NCBI RefSeq assembly: GCF_037042905.1
Contig: NC_087247.1
Location: forward strand, 35,729,420 to 35,793,419
Length of the DNA: 64,000 bases
From: Lytechinus pictus
Lineage: Eukaryota > Echinodermata > Echinoidea > Temnopleuroida > Toxopneustidae
Reading direction: 5' to 3'
Both the position numbers and the translations under genes were made by a program. Positions 48,901-60,889 of the stretch are shown in pieces. How positions within the stretch are numbered: the first letter of the stretch is position 1; each line of letters starts with the position of its first letter. The notes under the pieces were generated by a model. It was given only the letters and a program-made list of their open reading frames with translations. It made no database searches and was not told where the DNA came from.

Positions 48901-51592
48901 ACAATTGTATCTGATTGATAGGAATTGTAAAAACCCAGACATACACATGTGGATAAGATGCTTTTGAAAAACTGAAATACATAAGCTATTTTATTTTGCC
49001 TCCCCCCCCCAAAAAAAAAAGGTGATATTTGGAGGCATTATGTTCCTGGGTTGTCCATTTATCCATCCTGCTAAAGGTGCCAGGTTCCCTATGACCATGC
49101 AGAAAAGACTACAGGTGTATAATGTAGCACAGGATTCTTACTAAGTACCTTTACCCACAACAAACTATATATTTTTAGAAACATATGGTAATTCAAAGTC
49201 ATGAATTTAAAACTCATGATTTTTCAATAAATGAAGTTGATATGGTTATAAGTCCACAACACAGGGAGTGATTTAAGTCCTGATGGATTATTTTAATTTT
49301 CTGACTTCTTTGTAATGAATTAATGATAGCTTTAAGAATTAATCACAGTAGAATTGTAGGAATCATGTATTCAACAAGAGATTAGAGAGTGGGAAATGCA
49401 GGAAAGAATTTTATACACTACTCCACCTGTGGGATACCCATGTACAGAAGGTATCATTATTTTGTTGTACTCTTCAAGATACACATTTCCTCAAAACTTT
49501 TAATGGGGAAAAAATCATTTTGTGCAATTTAATGGTCAAGAAATAGCTATACTGCTCATTATATCACACATTTGTAAAGTCCGATGTGTTATACATAGTA
49601 AAACTCCTTTGGGCCGAATTTGTTGATACGTTTTGACCCCCCCCCCCCCCCCTCTTATTAAAAAAAGAGGTAGAAGTACACATGAAACCAGCTAAGGGGA
49701 CAACAAGTAAAATTCATTTTTTTTATGTTTAGGGCACCTGGTTCTCATAAGGGAAGAAACATTTGACAAATCAATTTTCATTCTTGTGACAACCAAAGAA
49801 ATGTTTCAGGGATCAATATCACTCTTGTCTCTTGTATTGAAATTTGACCAAGAGCTAAAGGTCACAGAAGTCATTATTTCAACATATTGCATATGTTCTT
49901 GATCTTGTAATGGCAAAGCCATACAAATTTTGAATGTGTGCATTAGAGAATCCATTTTTTTTTTTTTTTTTTTTAATAAGGTTAATAATAATAAAAATAA
50001 TGAATTGCTCTATAGTGGCTGCATCCACTCACTACCATTGCCATAATTGTGAACATGAAAGCTAATATTAATAGCATTTTATGTTGTATTGTTATACTAT
50101 GAACACTATGGGGACATAATTGTGTTCAGGAGTTGTTTATTTTGCAAGAATGAGGTCACCCTAATTAGTAATTTTGTTGACATAAAGGTAATCTTTAATG
50201 TCTGCAAAAATTGAAGAAATCATGAATATTTTTCTTTAATTTGGCTGGATTTGTTGGGATTCTTATTTGCCCTGAGAATATTTATATTTGACAGTGATTT
50301 TACCTGATTGCTGTTTCACAAAACTTTCCATTTGTAGAATAAAAAAAAGAAACAACTAGTGGATAATCTCCAGAACAACTCTGTATTTGAATTGATGTTG
50401 TGCAATATAACATGTGCATGTACCCTGTAACTTGGTTATGAACCCAATGAAATACAACAATACATACATTTGAAATGTATATTCAATCTCATTCATCACG
50501 TAATACTTCCTAATTATCATGAAATGGAATATAAAAGTGTCAAATGATAGGATGAAGTTATTCTTGTTGAATATTTTTTTTGCTCATATATTTTCTATTA
50601 AAATTTGCCATTGATAATGGCAAAATGTTGTTGCCCTAATAATGTGTTGAAGTTGATGTGCATAAAAGAAAACTTTTGTATACATACTTTGCAGAAATCA
50701 GAATTTGTGCACAAAGGCACACATGATGTTGTGGGTTACTCTTCCTTAGTATCAATGGAATAATATTTGGAGGTTTATTGCTTGGTAATGTGACTACCTC
50801 TTGCTTTGGGTCTTACAAACTTTTTTTTTTGCTTTTAGAGATATGCTCTTTTAAATGAAAGAATGTGGATCTAGCACTTGAATATCCTCTATTGGCAAAC
50901 CATTGTTTAGTAATACCTAAAAAACCCATATAACATGTAATGTCCCTTTATTTGGCAGTGGGGGAATGATATGAAAAAATAGGCAAAATACATGTAAAGA
51001 TATCGTGAACTTTATATGAATGTGGCACCATGTCTGCGCACCTAACGATTTAAGTTCATATTGAACATGAATTCCTTTTTATTTCACAAAATCTTTCAGT
51101 TGATAATGTTTCTTATATTTTTATGAGTAAGTGTACCAAAAATCTCTCAAAAATTTGAAATAAATATATGATTTTCTTAGAAAAAAGATTGGCCAGTCAT
51201 TTTCAGATTGAACAAAAAAATGGTGCCCCGTGTCTGGGCACCCATTCACTTTACACGTGATTCAGGGATTTTGATGAGAAAGGCTGCATTTGAGGCCGTC
51301 ACATGAAATGTCTGAAATTATTTTTCCTCCATTTTGAGTCGGATTTGTTAATGAATATCTGTCTATGTATTGCATGTGTAAAGTTTGTGTTCGTTGTGTA
51401 TTTTCTTTTACTATAATCTCGCAGATACGCGTATGCGCAGACAATGGGGACTGCGCAAACTTGGGGGACCTTACCATACCTGTTGATGGACCACATCAAA
51501 TATCAAAGCAATATTGCAAGTCAGTTTCATGATCAATATTCGTTTGCTGCCAGTGATGATCTGTAGATCAAAGATGGTCCGTAGAGACTCTT
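48901..51592. other. Intergenic, AT-rich, few features
   Basis: C, A and T homopolymers occur near 49002, 49638 and 49956. GGAGGCATTATGTTCCTGGG near 49031 resembles the head of the GCCCC...GTCC tandem-repeat families. TGCCCCGTGTCTGGGCACCC near 51223 is a short palindrome echoed by ATGTCTGCGCACC at 51030. No gene is recognised. Confidence 0.5.
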
Positions 51593-51889
51593 GGGCCGGT
51601 TGCACGAAAGGGTCTTTCGTGTCACCCATTTATTATGATGCGCCATGTGAAACGCATTTTAAATAAATTACCTGCAAACATATTTTATTCGTCCATTAAT
51701 GTAAACAAAATCTTTGTTTAATAAATGATGTGATATATCATGAAATTGTATACAAATTGATTTAAATGCTAGCTAACAAATTTTATTTGTTTATCGTACA
51801 TTTCAGAAATATCCCGCATACAGCACATCATAAAAGATGGGCGACACGAAAGACGGTCCTTGGAAAGACCCTTTCGTGCAATCGGCCCC
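51593..51889. mobile_element. MITE with GGGCCGGTTGCACGAAAG ends
   Basis: GGGCCGGTTGCACGAAAGGG plus TCTTTCGTGTCACCCAT is mirrored by ATGGGCGACACGAAAGAC and GACCCTTTCGTGCAATCGGC. The centre is AT-rich. About 297 bp; the target duplication is unclear. Confidence 0.82.
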
Positions 51890-53060
51890 TGGGTTCTTGA
51901 AGTAATATTCCAATATATATTGGTATATTGAAAGTTGGCAAGGCATATTAAAGGTGCTGTAAAACTTAATAACGTGTTCAACGCTCATTTTATTCTGTGA
52001 ATTCTTGTGATATATCTATTCTGTCATTTTTTACAATCAAGGAGGTAGGAAAAACTCTGCTTTCTAACACTGGGAGAACAAATGTGGATTTGTGAAAGAG
52101 CATGAGTAATAGTAAGAGAAGAATTGATGTCCGTGTGAATGTGATCTAACAAATTTATATTGAATGATATTCAAAATTTTATTTACATGTATATTTGTGT
52201 GTACCAGATATTGAACTTGGTTGAGTTGGTCGGTAATTTCTTGAATTTCTCAAACAATGAAGCCCTTCCAAAATAATTTGATATGGTATCTTGATTTTGT
52301 TTCACTCATCAGCTTTTTTTTTGCATGGAAGTGATAGACATTTGTTTGATTAATGATATTTGTTTGAATTTTCCATGACCATGAATACATATATTTGAGG
52401 GTTTATTACTTCAAGGGCAAGAGCAATCTATTCGAAATAACAAACAGAAAATTATATAGGTTGAAATCCAAAACTCGGTATGGCCGCTTCTTGGCTTGAT
52501 CTGCATTGATCAATGTTTACAGCCTCCATGGTGGTGAGAATATCAAGCCAATATGATTGTCAACTCAAAGGATGACACAGGAAACCATATAAAGAATAAG
52601 ATTTCCTTCATCATCCTTCGTGTCTTGGTTAAAACTTCTGTTGATATTTCAAATCACAATTTTAACTTCACTTTAACTCGATCTCACTTTTAAAACTGGA
52701 GAATAAATATAGAGGCATAATCCAGAAGGCTCATACAGGTTGACTGAGAATATAGTTGCTGTGCCTCATATGACTACATTTCTCTGAATGATCATACACT
52801 ATTTCTACATTTTTTAATGCTGAAAAGAGCAATTGCTATCTGTATACATGTAGCTGGTCAAATGCAGGACAATTGCAACTGGACCCAGGATAAAGGTATA
52901 GCTTAGAATATGTTTCCTTGGCCTCCCCCCTCCCCCATTTTTCTTGCTAGCTTTCTGTCTCTCTCACTTGCTCGCGAGCTCTCTCTCTCTTTCCTTTTCT
53001 GTACTATTTTTCTATCCCACTTGTTTATCTCAACCTCTCTCCTTACTCTGATTATCTTTT
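51890..53060. other. Intergenic, no feature recognised
   Basis: It is AT-rich sequence with a CT-rich patch at about 52920-53050 (CTCTCTCTCTTTCC). I see no codon-like open frame or transposon ends. Confidence 0.5.
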
Positions 53061-53130
53061 TGTCTCACCTGCATAGCAGAGTGAGACAATAGGCACTGCT
53101 TTTCCGACGGCGGCGTCAACATCAAATCTT
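53061..53130. repeat. GTCTCACCTG-family repeat, truncated head
   Basis: GTCTCACCTGCATAGCAGAG continues through GCTTTTCCGACGGCGGCG to AATCTTAACCGAAGG, matching the first 70 bp of the copy at 24236. It then changes abruptly to a different tandem array. Confidence 0.88.
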
Positions 53131-53590
53131 AACCGAAGGCGGAGATGGAGTGAAGAATGTAAAGGGTTTGGTAGAGTGGAGTGAAGAACAGAAAGGGTTT
53201 GGTAGAGATGGAGTGAAGAACAGAAAGTGTTTGGTAGAGATGGATTGAAGAATGTAAAGGGTTTGGTAGAGATGGAGTAAAGAACAGAAAGGATTTGGCA
53301 GAGATGGAGTGAAAAACAGAAAGGGTTTGGTAGAGATGGAGTGAAAGGAAAATGAAACCTTTAGAACAAGATAGCTTGTGTGAAAACAGAAAAATCAAAG
53401 AAACAGATCAACAAAAGTTTGAGAAGAATTGAATGAATAATAAGAAAGTTATGAGCATTTGAAATTTAGATCATTATTGTAATGTAGATCTTCCCACTGG
53501 CAATGCGACAAAGATGTGTGATATCACATGTGAACAACTTTCCCACTCTACGGAGCGGAGATGGAGTCAAGAACAGAAAGGGATTGGTAG
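53131..53590. repeat. 30 bp tandem array, interrupted by a foldback relative
   Basis: About seven units of GGTTTGGTAGAGATGGAGTG with GAAGAACAGAAAG run to 53343. One more unit, GCGGAGATGGAGTCAAGAAC, reappears at 53549-53590 after the inserted element at 53344-53545. Units vary between GAATGTAAAG and GAACAGAAAG versions, suggesting a 60 bp higher-order period. Confidence 0.9.
53344..53545. mobile_element. Single-arm relative of foldback element C
   Basis: AAAGGAAAATGAAACCTTTA, GAAAAATCAAAGAAACAGAT, GAATAATAAGAAAGTTATGA and CCCACTGGCAATGCGACAAA follow the order of the left arm of element C (7435 onward) with clear divergence. The second arm is absent. Confidence 0.85.
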
Positions 53591-53599
53591 AAACAATTT

Positions 53600-55449
53600 T
53601 TAGGGGCCCACTTCATAAAGGACTCGCAAAGACAATGATTGGAAATTTGGAACATACCCCTGAAAGGGTTTGACAAGATGAGAAATGATAATCCTCACAA
53701 TTACAATGTATTTGCATTTGCTCTCTACCACTTACTGTATATTATAAGGAACTCCTCACCAGTATGTAGCACCACACCCCCTTCACCCCCTTTTTTCTAT
53801 CTCTCTCTATCTTTCTCTCCAAACATGCATTTATCAATGTTTCTGTGTCTCTAAATATCCTTCAATTTTGTTTGTCTTTAATATCGAATTAGTTTATACA
53901 AACAGACCATTCCAAAAGACATCTCTTCAAGATTACAGCACATTTACATATATTTTTATCAGAAAAAGACATATCTATGAGTATATTCAATTCATAATGT
54001 AATAATATACTGCCGATTTACATAATAATTTCTACATATTTACATGCATATCATTTATATTTAAAAATACATATACAAAGTTCATTTCTACAGAAGGGCA
54101 ACATGCTATGTAATTTTATTTGTAGTTAGAATAGTATTTTATAGAAAGCATAGAAAACATTGAACAAATTCAAATTGAGATTGACACAAGCAGCATAATA
54201 CCGTATCTACATGTAGCATATGTAGAATTCATATTGGGATTATGGACTTCACGTCTTGAAGGGGCATTTGGCTGAGTAAAAACAATATTTATCCTGACTT
54301 TAAACAACTTCTCTATTTTTGGTGTCCAAATTAATATTTAAAGCTGTTAAGTCTTAATTTGAACCATACTAAAACACAAAACCATTCCTATATTATTTCA
54401 AGGTGTATTTTTATGATTTAAATCAACAAAGTCAAGCCAGCCCCCTTACCATATAAAGAAATTACTATAAATCTCATGGTAATTACATTGGGAACAATAC
54501 TACATGGTCCACTATCAATCATAAACTAGGTTTCCATTAATTCTAAAGTTGCTGTTATAGTAATGTAAGGATGAGCTGACATGGTAAATAATGTAAGATG
54601 GGGACTGGGAGAGGATTCATTATCTGGTATTAATATTCAACATCCTTCCCAAGAGCAATTTCATGCCAGACTTAAAATTGATCTTGTCTTAGTACTATTC
54701 CTGGTTTGCTGTGATAATTGTATGAATTTAGTGCTCACACGTGTTAGGCTTTGAACACTCTAACATAGACGCAGCCGAGCGTACACATTTAATAGGATTA
54801 ACACGATCGGTACATAGCAAGTATTTTTGAACTGATTTTAGAAGAGATCCAAACCACTCTTGGTATTAATGGCGAGCTGAATGCCAGCATTAATATTCTA
54901 TACCTTAGCCACCTGTCCAGGAATGATATTAGGCGTGAATTTTATTTTTGAAACTTTGTAGTAAAATCAGCTGTTAATGAATCATCTCCCAGTACAGAAA
55001 GGGAATACACAACATAATACACTCTTTGCTTCATAGAACAATTATGACTGTTATCTCACACATGTAAAGAACACTTTATTTTGCCCTAGAACGAGCATCA
55101 ATACATCAAATCTTTCCTTGTTTAAAAGTTCACACTTATCATAGAAGATAAACAAGGAACAATTAAGGCATCATTTCACTTACAAAATCCGTTCCATGAT
55201 GCTTGTGAAGTTTTTGTGTTGGGTAAGAAGGAACAGTTGCTGAATAATGTTCAAACATGAAAAAAACGAGAGTTATAAAATGCCAAATGTCCACTTCCAA
55301 AGTGAAAATCATGTTTTAAAGTAGGTTTATCTCTTGTCCAGGACACCCCCTTTGAGCTGAAGAAGGAATTTCAAGAAAATAAATTCTATCAAATAACTGA
55401 GGCAGCAGCCACATGTATGTGGTATTTTACTCATCATAACATTGGAGCT
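53600..55449. other. Intergenic and probable RIBC2 3' UTR
   Basis: It is AT-rich and without recognisable genes. Reading the - strand down from the RIBC2 stop (55450), the first AATAAA is at about 55077-55082, so a 3' UTR of about 370 nt is possible. GGGCCCACTTCATAAAGGAC near 53604 resembles a terminus of the GGGCCC...TTCATAA MITE family. Confidence 0.45.
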
Positions 55450-55531
55450 TTATCGACTTGTCTTGTTGAACTGTTGGAAGTAGGCTGCTGTGGGTGGGTT
55501 TGTGTAGACTTCTTTGTCAAGGTAGTTTTGT
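55450..55531 (-). CDS. RIBC2: RIBC2 exon 5 with stop
   Basis: It completes the split glutamine, then encodes [26 protein letters not shown] and TAA at 55452-55450. The acceptor is TTTCCTTTAG. The terminal TNxPTxxYFxQFN motif is characteristic of RIB43A proteins. Confidence 0.95.
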
Positions 55532-58500
55532 CTAAAGGAAAGAAGAAAACAGAATGACATGTCCACAGTTAGTTTGGTATAAGAATATGATTGCATACAG
55601 ACACTACACAACGTGCTGGGAGGGAAAGGTACCAACAAAAAATGTAATTGCTGTCGTACATTCTTTTGAGTGTATTGTATATTGAAAAATTAGTTCTCAC
55701 AGTTTGAAAATCACTGGCCCCAATTCACAAATTTGGTTTTGATACTGTGTACTGAAACAAAATAGTTAATGCAGATTTCATGCATCAATTAATCTCAGTT
55801 TACATGTAGTGTTAACATTCAGAGTGTACAATAATGAATTCTTTTGTCACAAGGTACAAATTAATAGTTCGAGTTCACAAATTGTCTTAATCAATTAAAA
55901 TAATATATTCAAATCTGTGGACTTCTCAACTTCAAACCTATGTAAGTATAAACTTGGCATCTTTTGAAAAATTATTGGACATTTATCAATACACATTCAT
56001 AATTAAGTGTAATCAAAACATGAAATCTGCATATCTGCAATATTAGGTGTCAAGGAAAAGTTTTAATACCAAGAAATCAAGAAAAGTTACTTCTGTACAA
56101 TAAAACAACTATAAAGGGGGAAATGTACACATGTTATTTATAAGAGGTAATGTTAGTAAAAATAGAGTAGGGGTAACAGGTCATAGCTGAGACTTACTGT
56201 GACTTCTGCTCTTCAGATAGCCTTGAGTTTGCTGCAATTTGTTGCCGCTCTAGTTCTTTTCTTAATCTCTCTTGCTCTCTATCCATGAGGATACCTGCCC
56301 TAGCATCAGCAAGCCTCTGTGTATCCCATTCTCTATCCCTCTCTGCGTCGTCAGATTTGATGCGTTGTTTCTCCTGTCTCTGAAGTTCCTGTATATGGCG
56401 AATGTCTCTAAGCTGCTCGGGTGACATACCCTTCCAGCGATCTGAGATAACACGGTGTGGACCAAATGCACTGCTTGCTACATCAGGATTTTCTGTTAGC
56501 ATATCACTGTTGATTTGATTGGCCAGCTCTGTAAAGTTGTCATCAAGTTCTTGCTCACGTCTGAGACGGTCCTTCTCTGCTTGTTCATCAGCCTATTTGT
56601 AAAAATAGTCAATCAAATGTTATATTAGTTCATAATTGCAATATAACAGAATTCAACTATATTCAGGACCATGTGGTACATGTGTAAGCACATGCACATC
56701 AATTTCAGTAGTAATTCAGGTTTAAAATATTGTGGAATACTTTACAAATAATTTAGACTTTCTGTGACTTACAAATAATTTGGAAAAAAAAAACACATTA
56801 CATCCTATTTACAGCACAAGATAAAATTGTATATTTTCTTTTCTTCTCAATCTTTTCTAATCTAAAGTCTTACCAGTGATTTGTTATAGTCTTTAGTTGA
56901 TTCATTGATAGCCCTTCTACATGCTTCTTCTGCTGCTGTCAGTTCACATGCTCTCTGGTCCATTTCTCTCCTGTGCAGATCATACAGTCTATCTGCTTCC
57001 TCTTGGCGTTTCTTTTGTATGGCTTTCTCCTTGGCTTGTTTCGTAGTCCATTCTCTCATCTGTTCCTCCATCAGTTTCTTGCGTTCCTTCCCTCCCAAGT
57101 CTTCCCCGTCAAACTTCTGGAGGCTGGCTGGGCCACATCGAGGATCATCATCAGACACCCTGGCTGGTTTGTCTTTCTTCTTTGCCTCAGGGTCGTACAG
57201 ATCCCATTCTCGTCTGCCTTCTGGTTGCTGGTGGAGATCTCTGAATTCATTCAAAGCCTTGTTGAGGTTACGGATGTCTTGTTCCTGACGTCTTTGGAGC
57301 AGCTCAGAAATCTTATCATTGCGGATCAAGTCAGTAGCTGAAAAGAAATGGGCAAAACAGTCCATTCATGATAAACAAATGGAACACCTCTAACTCTCTT
57401 GCATGCATTATGCAATTCAAAATACATGTAGCCATGTAGCAGCAGTGTCGACTTTAAAAACAAATATTTTTTTAAATACAAAAATACTTGGAATAAATAG
57501 ATTTAATTGATGGTACAGTCCTAAATTTGTTAACCACAAATCCCCTTTGACCCTGTGGCTTAGAAGCTTGTTACATCATCTGTGATATGGATCCAATCAA
57601 ACCATTTTTCTACATTACCTTGAAAATTCAAAATCTTTTTCCTTTAAGTATTTTAAGTTACTTGAAACTTGACAACTGTTAAATCTAAATTTCATGAAAA
57701 AGGTCCTTGTACTGTTTTAAGTTGTGACATTAAAAAAAACCTAACCTTTGTTAGAATTTGATGTTGACACCGCTGTCTGATAAGCAGCACCTAAGTACAT
57801 CTCACTTCTGCTATGAAAATGAGCCAGAAAAACCACTATATACCCAATAATTGCATTCGCTGTTATTATCTTTTAAAGACTTTACTGCCTTAAGAATAAG
57901 ATCATACATGTAGTTACATCAATTATCATTAATTGCACATGTACACATGTAACATTTATGATTCAAAATAGCTAAAGGGCAATAAAATTCTTACCAAATG
58001 CTTCTTCTCTTTCATGTTCCCTTTGCTCCTGAAGCTGTCGATCATGTGCTTGTTCCTTTAATGACTGGACATCGACCTATACATAAATTTACAAAAAATA
58101 ACACAATGTTCATGTAAAGTACACATGACCTTAGCTACATATACAGTAGGGTAAAACTGATGAAGTGGTTCATTTTGACACTCTGAATATTACATGTGAT
58201 TTAACTTTTTTAGTTACATGTTCCCTCAATCATGCCCATCAAGTAGTCAGCATCAATAGTTTTGTACCGGCTGACTTTGATCAAATTCACCCAACATTGT
58301 CTTTTGCTTGGTGACAGCACGCAAATCGCGCGGTTTGCGTGCTGTCGCCAAGCGAAAGACAATGCAATCAAGATGGCGACGTAAGCACGGTGGCAGGTTT
58401 TCCCCATCTTTTCATAACATTTTTCTTGTTTTTTTAATGGATTCTTGTTAAAAATGAAATCAATATCGTAGAAATGTCGGAAATGAAGTTGTATCCCACA

Positions 58501-60383
58501 TAGACTACATGACTTAGGGCTAGGTAGATCTTAGTTTTAGAAGTAGAAATCTTGGGGCGAAAGTTTCAGGTTTTTTGGCGGTACAGGCAGATGAATGGGA
58601 AGCAATTCCTGGCTCCGTTGAGAGTAAGCATACCGTATGGGCACTAGTATTCAACCCGGCATAATTCAAAGATTTTGACAAATTCCCCCAAATATGTAGA
58701 AATAAGGAATTTATCTTAATTTCATACCTTTGTTATTTCCAGTGTAATCTGTTGTCGGTATTTTCTTTATCAATCTGTCGACTGTATGCGCGGAGGATCG
58801 AATTATGCGGCGATGACCTTTTGCACTGAAATGCACTAGTATTCAACCTAGTGATGATAGATGGCTAATTTCAAAATGGTTTAGATTGCTTAATTAGATC
58901 TAGATTTATGTAAGTCTCTAGCTTTGATTAATTCCCTGTTTGGTCTCATCTCAATTGGTCTAGCCTAGGGCCTAGTCCATAGTCGGATGGGACAAGGGCA
59001 GATTGAAAGACAGGGCCATCTTTCATCGCTAGGTTGAAAACTAGTGCCGACGGATTGAATACTAGTGCCAAAAACCATCGCCGTATAATTCGATCGCCCG
59101 CGCACACAGTCAACGGGTTGAAGACAAAAATAACGGAAAAATAATAACCAGCATTTGCTCTAACTGTTAGACTTAGTCTTGGAAATAAGACGGGTCTGAA
59201 ATTCAGGTAAATTCTATATTTCTATATATTCGAGGAAACTCTCCAAACGGGTTGAATACTACCGTATGGGTACTAGTATTCAACCCGGCATAATTCAAAG
59301 ATTTTGACATATTCCCCAAAATATTTAGAAATAGGGAATTTATCTTAATTTCATACCTTTGTTATTTCCAGGGTAATCTGTTGTCGATATTTTCTTTGTC
59401 AATCTGTCGACTGTATGCGCGGAGGATCAAATTATGCGGCGACGGCCTTTTGCACTGAATGGTACTAGTATTCAACCTAGTGAGGATTGATAGCAAATCT
59501 CAAAAGGGTTTAGATTGCTAAATTAGATCTAGATCTATGTAAGTCTCTGGCTTTGATTAATTCCCTGTTTGGTCTCATCTCAAATGGTCTAGTCCATAGT
59601 CGGATGGGACAAGGGCAGATTGAGAGACAGGGCCATCTTTCATCGCTAGGTTGAATACTAGTGCCGACGGGTTGAATACTAGTACCAAAATCCGTCGCCG
59701 TATAATTCGATCGCCCGCGCACACAGTCAACTGGTTGAAGAAAAAAATAACGGAAAAAGAAAAACCAGCATTTGCTCTTGAAAATAAGACGGGTCTGAAA
59801 TTCAGGTAAATTCTATATTTCTATATATTTGAGGAAACTCTCCAAACGGGTTGAATACTAGTGCCCTTACGGTAGTGCCCTTACGGTACTTTAGTAGGCC
59901 TAAATGATTTTTACTCTCTAGGAGCCTCCTGGCTAACTTAGGCCTAGTCTGTAGTCATAGTACTGTAAGTAACGTTACAAGTTATAGGATTGGGGATCGG
60001 GTGTCCGGACAGTTTATAAATTATATTTTTTCGGCCTTCTTTTTTGTCTTTGGATTGCACTAAAAATATGAATTCGATAGTTGTAATCATCTTCTATTTT
60101 GTTCTCTATAATATTTCCTAACATTTTGTAATAAAATTTGATGAAACTTCACTTGTAAATTTTTCCAAATGATTTTCTAAATTGATCGTCCGGACACACA
60201 ACCTGTCCGGACACACAACAACTGAATATACAACCCCTGGCATGCCTGGTCTGGCATGAAACTTACGCCAATCGTCCTGACTTTCGCGTTGAAAATGCGA
60301 CTCTGTCTCTCCAATTCCAGATTCCGACGCCTTTCGATGGCAGCAGCTTCTTTGTGGTCTATGGGTAAATCAAGTTTGTACAT
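55450..60383 (-). CDS. RIBC2: RIBC2, RIB43A-like coiled-coil ciliary protein (complete)
   Basis: RIB43A proteins are microtubule inner proteins lying inside the A-tubule of axonemal doublets in cilia and flagella, stabilising the protofilament ribbon (known). Exons on the - strand: 60383-60267, 58076-57995, 57337-56874, 56592-56198, 55531-55450. They join to 379 residues, against about 380 in vertebrate RIBC2. The protein starts [20 protein letters not shown] and is largely charged coiled coil. Landmarks are [11 protein letters not shown] (30-39), [51 protein letters not shown] and C-terminal [16 protein letters not shown]. All introns are GT-AG with matching phases and there is no lesion. 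RIBC1 is the main alternative; the VxxDRWKGM and terminal TNxPTxxYFxQFN motifs favour RIBC2. Confidence 0.96.
56198..56592 (-). CDS. RIBC2: RIBC2 exon 4
   Basis: It encodes about 131 residues, including [40 protein letters not shown] and a long charged helix. The acceptor is TATTTGTAG|-type (ACAAATAG) and the donor GTAAGT. It ends two bases into a glutamine codon. Confidence 0.96.
56874..57337 (-). CDS. RIBC2: RIBC2 exon 3
   Basis: It encodes 154 residues from [19 protein letters not shown] through [18 protein letters not shown] and [19 protein letters not shown] to [11 protein letters not shown]. The acceptor is TTTTCAG and the donor GTAAGA. Antisense open frames across this exon are shadows of its biased composition. 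Confidence 0.96.
57995..58076 (-). CDS. RIBC2: RIBC2 exon 2
   Basis: It encodes [27 protein letters not shown] and the first base of the next codon. The acceptor is TGTATAG and the donor GTAAGA. Its role in the coiled coil matches the family segment after GGDxxA. Confidence 0.93.
58295..58364. repeat. 31 bp-stem hairpin in RIBC2 intron 1
   Basis: The arm starting CATTGTCTTTTGCTTGGTGA and running through CAGCACGCAAA pairs with TTTGCGTGCTGTCGCCAAGC...GAAAGACAATG around the 8 bp centre TCGCGCGG. I count two mismatches. Confidence 0.92.
58632..59889. repeat. Two tandem copies of a 629 bp palindromic element
   Basis: ACCGTATGGGCACTAGTATT (58632) and ACCGTATGGGTACTAGTATT (59261) start the two copies. 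Within each, CTAGTATTCAACC words on the left are mirrored by GGTTGAATACTAG words on the right, and GTCGACTGTATGCGCGGAGG-type sequence is mirrored by CGATCGCCCGCGCACACAGT. The array ends with duplicated GTGCCCTTACGGTA. It is wholly intronic in RIBC2. Confidence 0.92.
60267..60383 (-). CDS. RIBC2: RIBC2 exon 1 with start codon
   Basis: The ATG is at 60383-60381 and the exon encodes 39 residues, from [15 protein letters not shown] to VRTIG. The donor reads GGC|GTAAGT on the - strand. The start aligns with the family N-terminus, and TAAAGGGAAA lies just upstream. Confidence 0.95.
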
Positions 60384-60889
60384 TTTCCCTTTATTCTTCT
60401 ACTGATCCAAATAATAAAATTAGTTCTTGACTGTCTGGAAAAGGTCTGCTTCCTATCTTCAATTACTGGAGGTCTCTTTCAACATAAATATTGACGGCAA
60501 AGGTTAGGCAGCAGCTACACGCATCGTCATATCAATACAATAATACACGTAGTGCCTGTTGTCAAGGCACGATCGTGTAAACAGCTCGCCAAGAGTTTGT
60601 GCCGTTATACCTTCGCTGGTGATTGGACTATGGTTACTGATAGCACCATATACAGCCAATCAACACTTGCGTATCATTATTATGGTACTCTACTGAACGA
60701 ATCCGCATAGCATACTGCTAATACTCCATATAGTGGAGCAATGAGTACCGGTACTCATAACTGCTAGTCTCGGTATTTTCATATTGGTGTAATGTGGAGG
60801 GGGGGGGGGGGGGGGGGCACGCGCCTCGCATTCCCCATCGACTGGCAGAACTGAAAAATGGAGAAACTGCAGAACGGGGCCATGCAATT
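60384..60889 (-). promoter_or_regulatory. RIBC2 upstream region, candidate promoter elements
   Basis: On the - strand upstream of the start, CCAAT-type sequence occurs near 60626 (TAGTCCAATCAC). A degenerate RFX X-box-like GTGCTATCAGTAAC lies near 60633-60646; only its right half fits the consensus well. There is no TATA box. A G run of about 18-20 bases is at 60800-60818. Ciliary genes are commonly RFX-regulated (known), but this match is weak. Confidence 0.25.

Noticed and set aside
56905..57341. Plus-strand open frames of up to 127 residues
   Set aside because: They are antisense shadows of RIBC2 exon 3.
60633..60646. A confident RFX X-box upstream of RIBC2
   Set aside because: Only one half-site fits the consensus, so I list it as a weak candidate and do not claim regulation.
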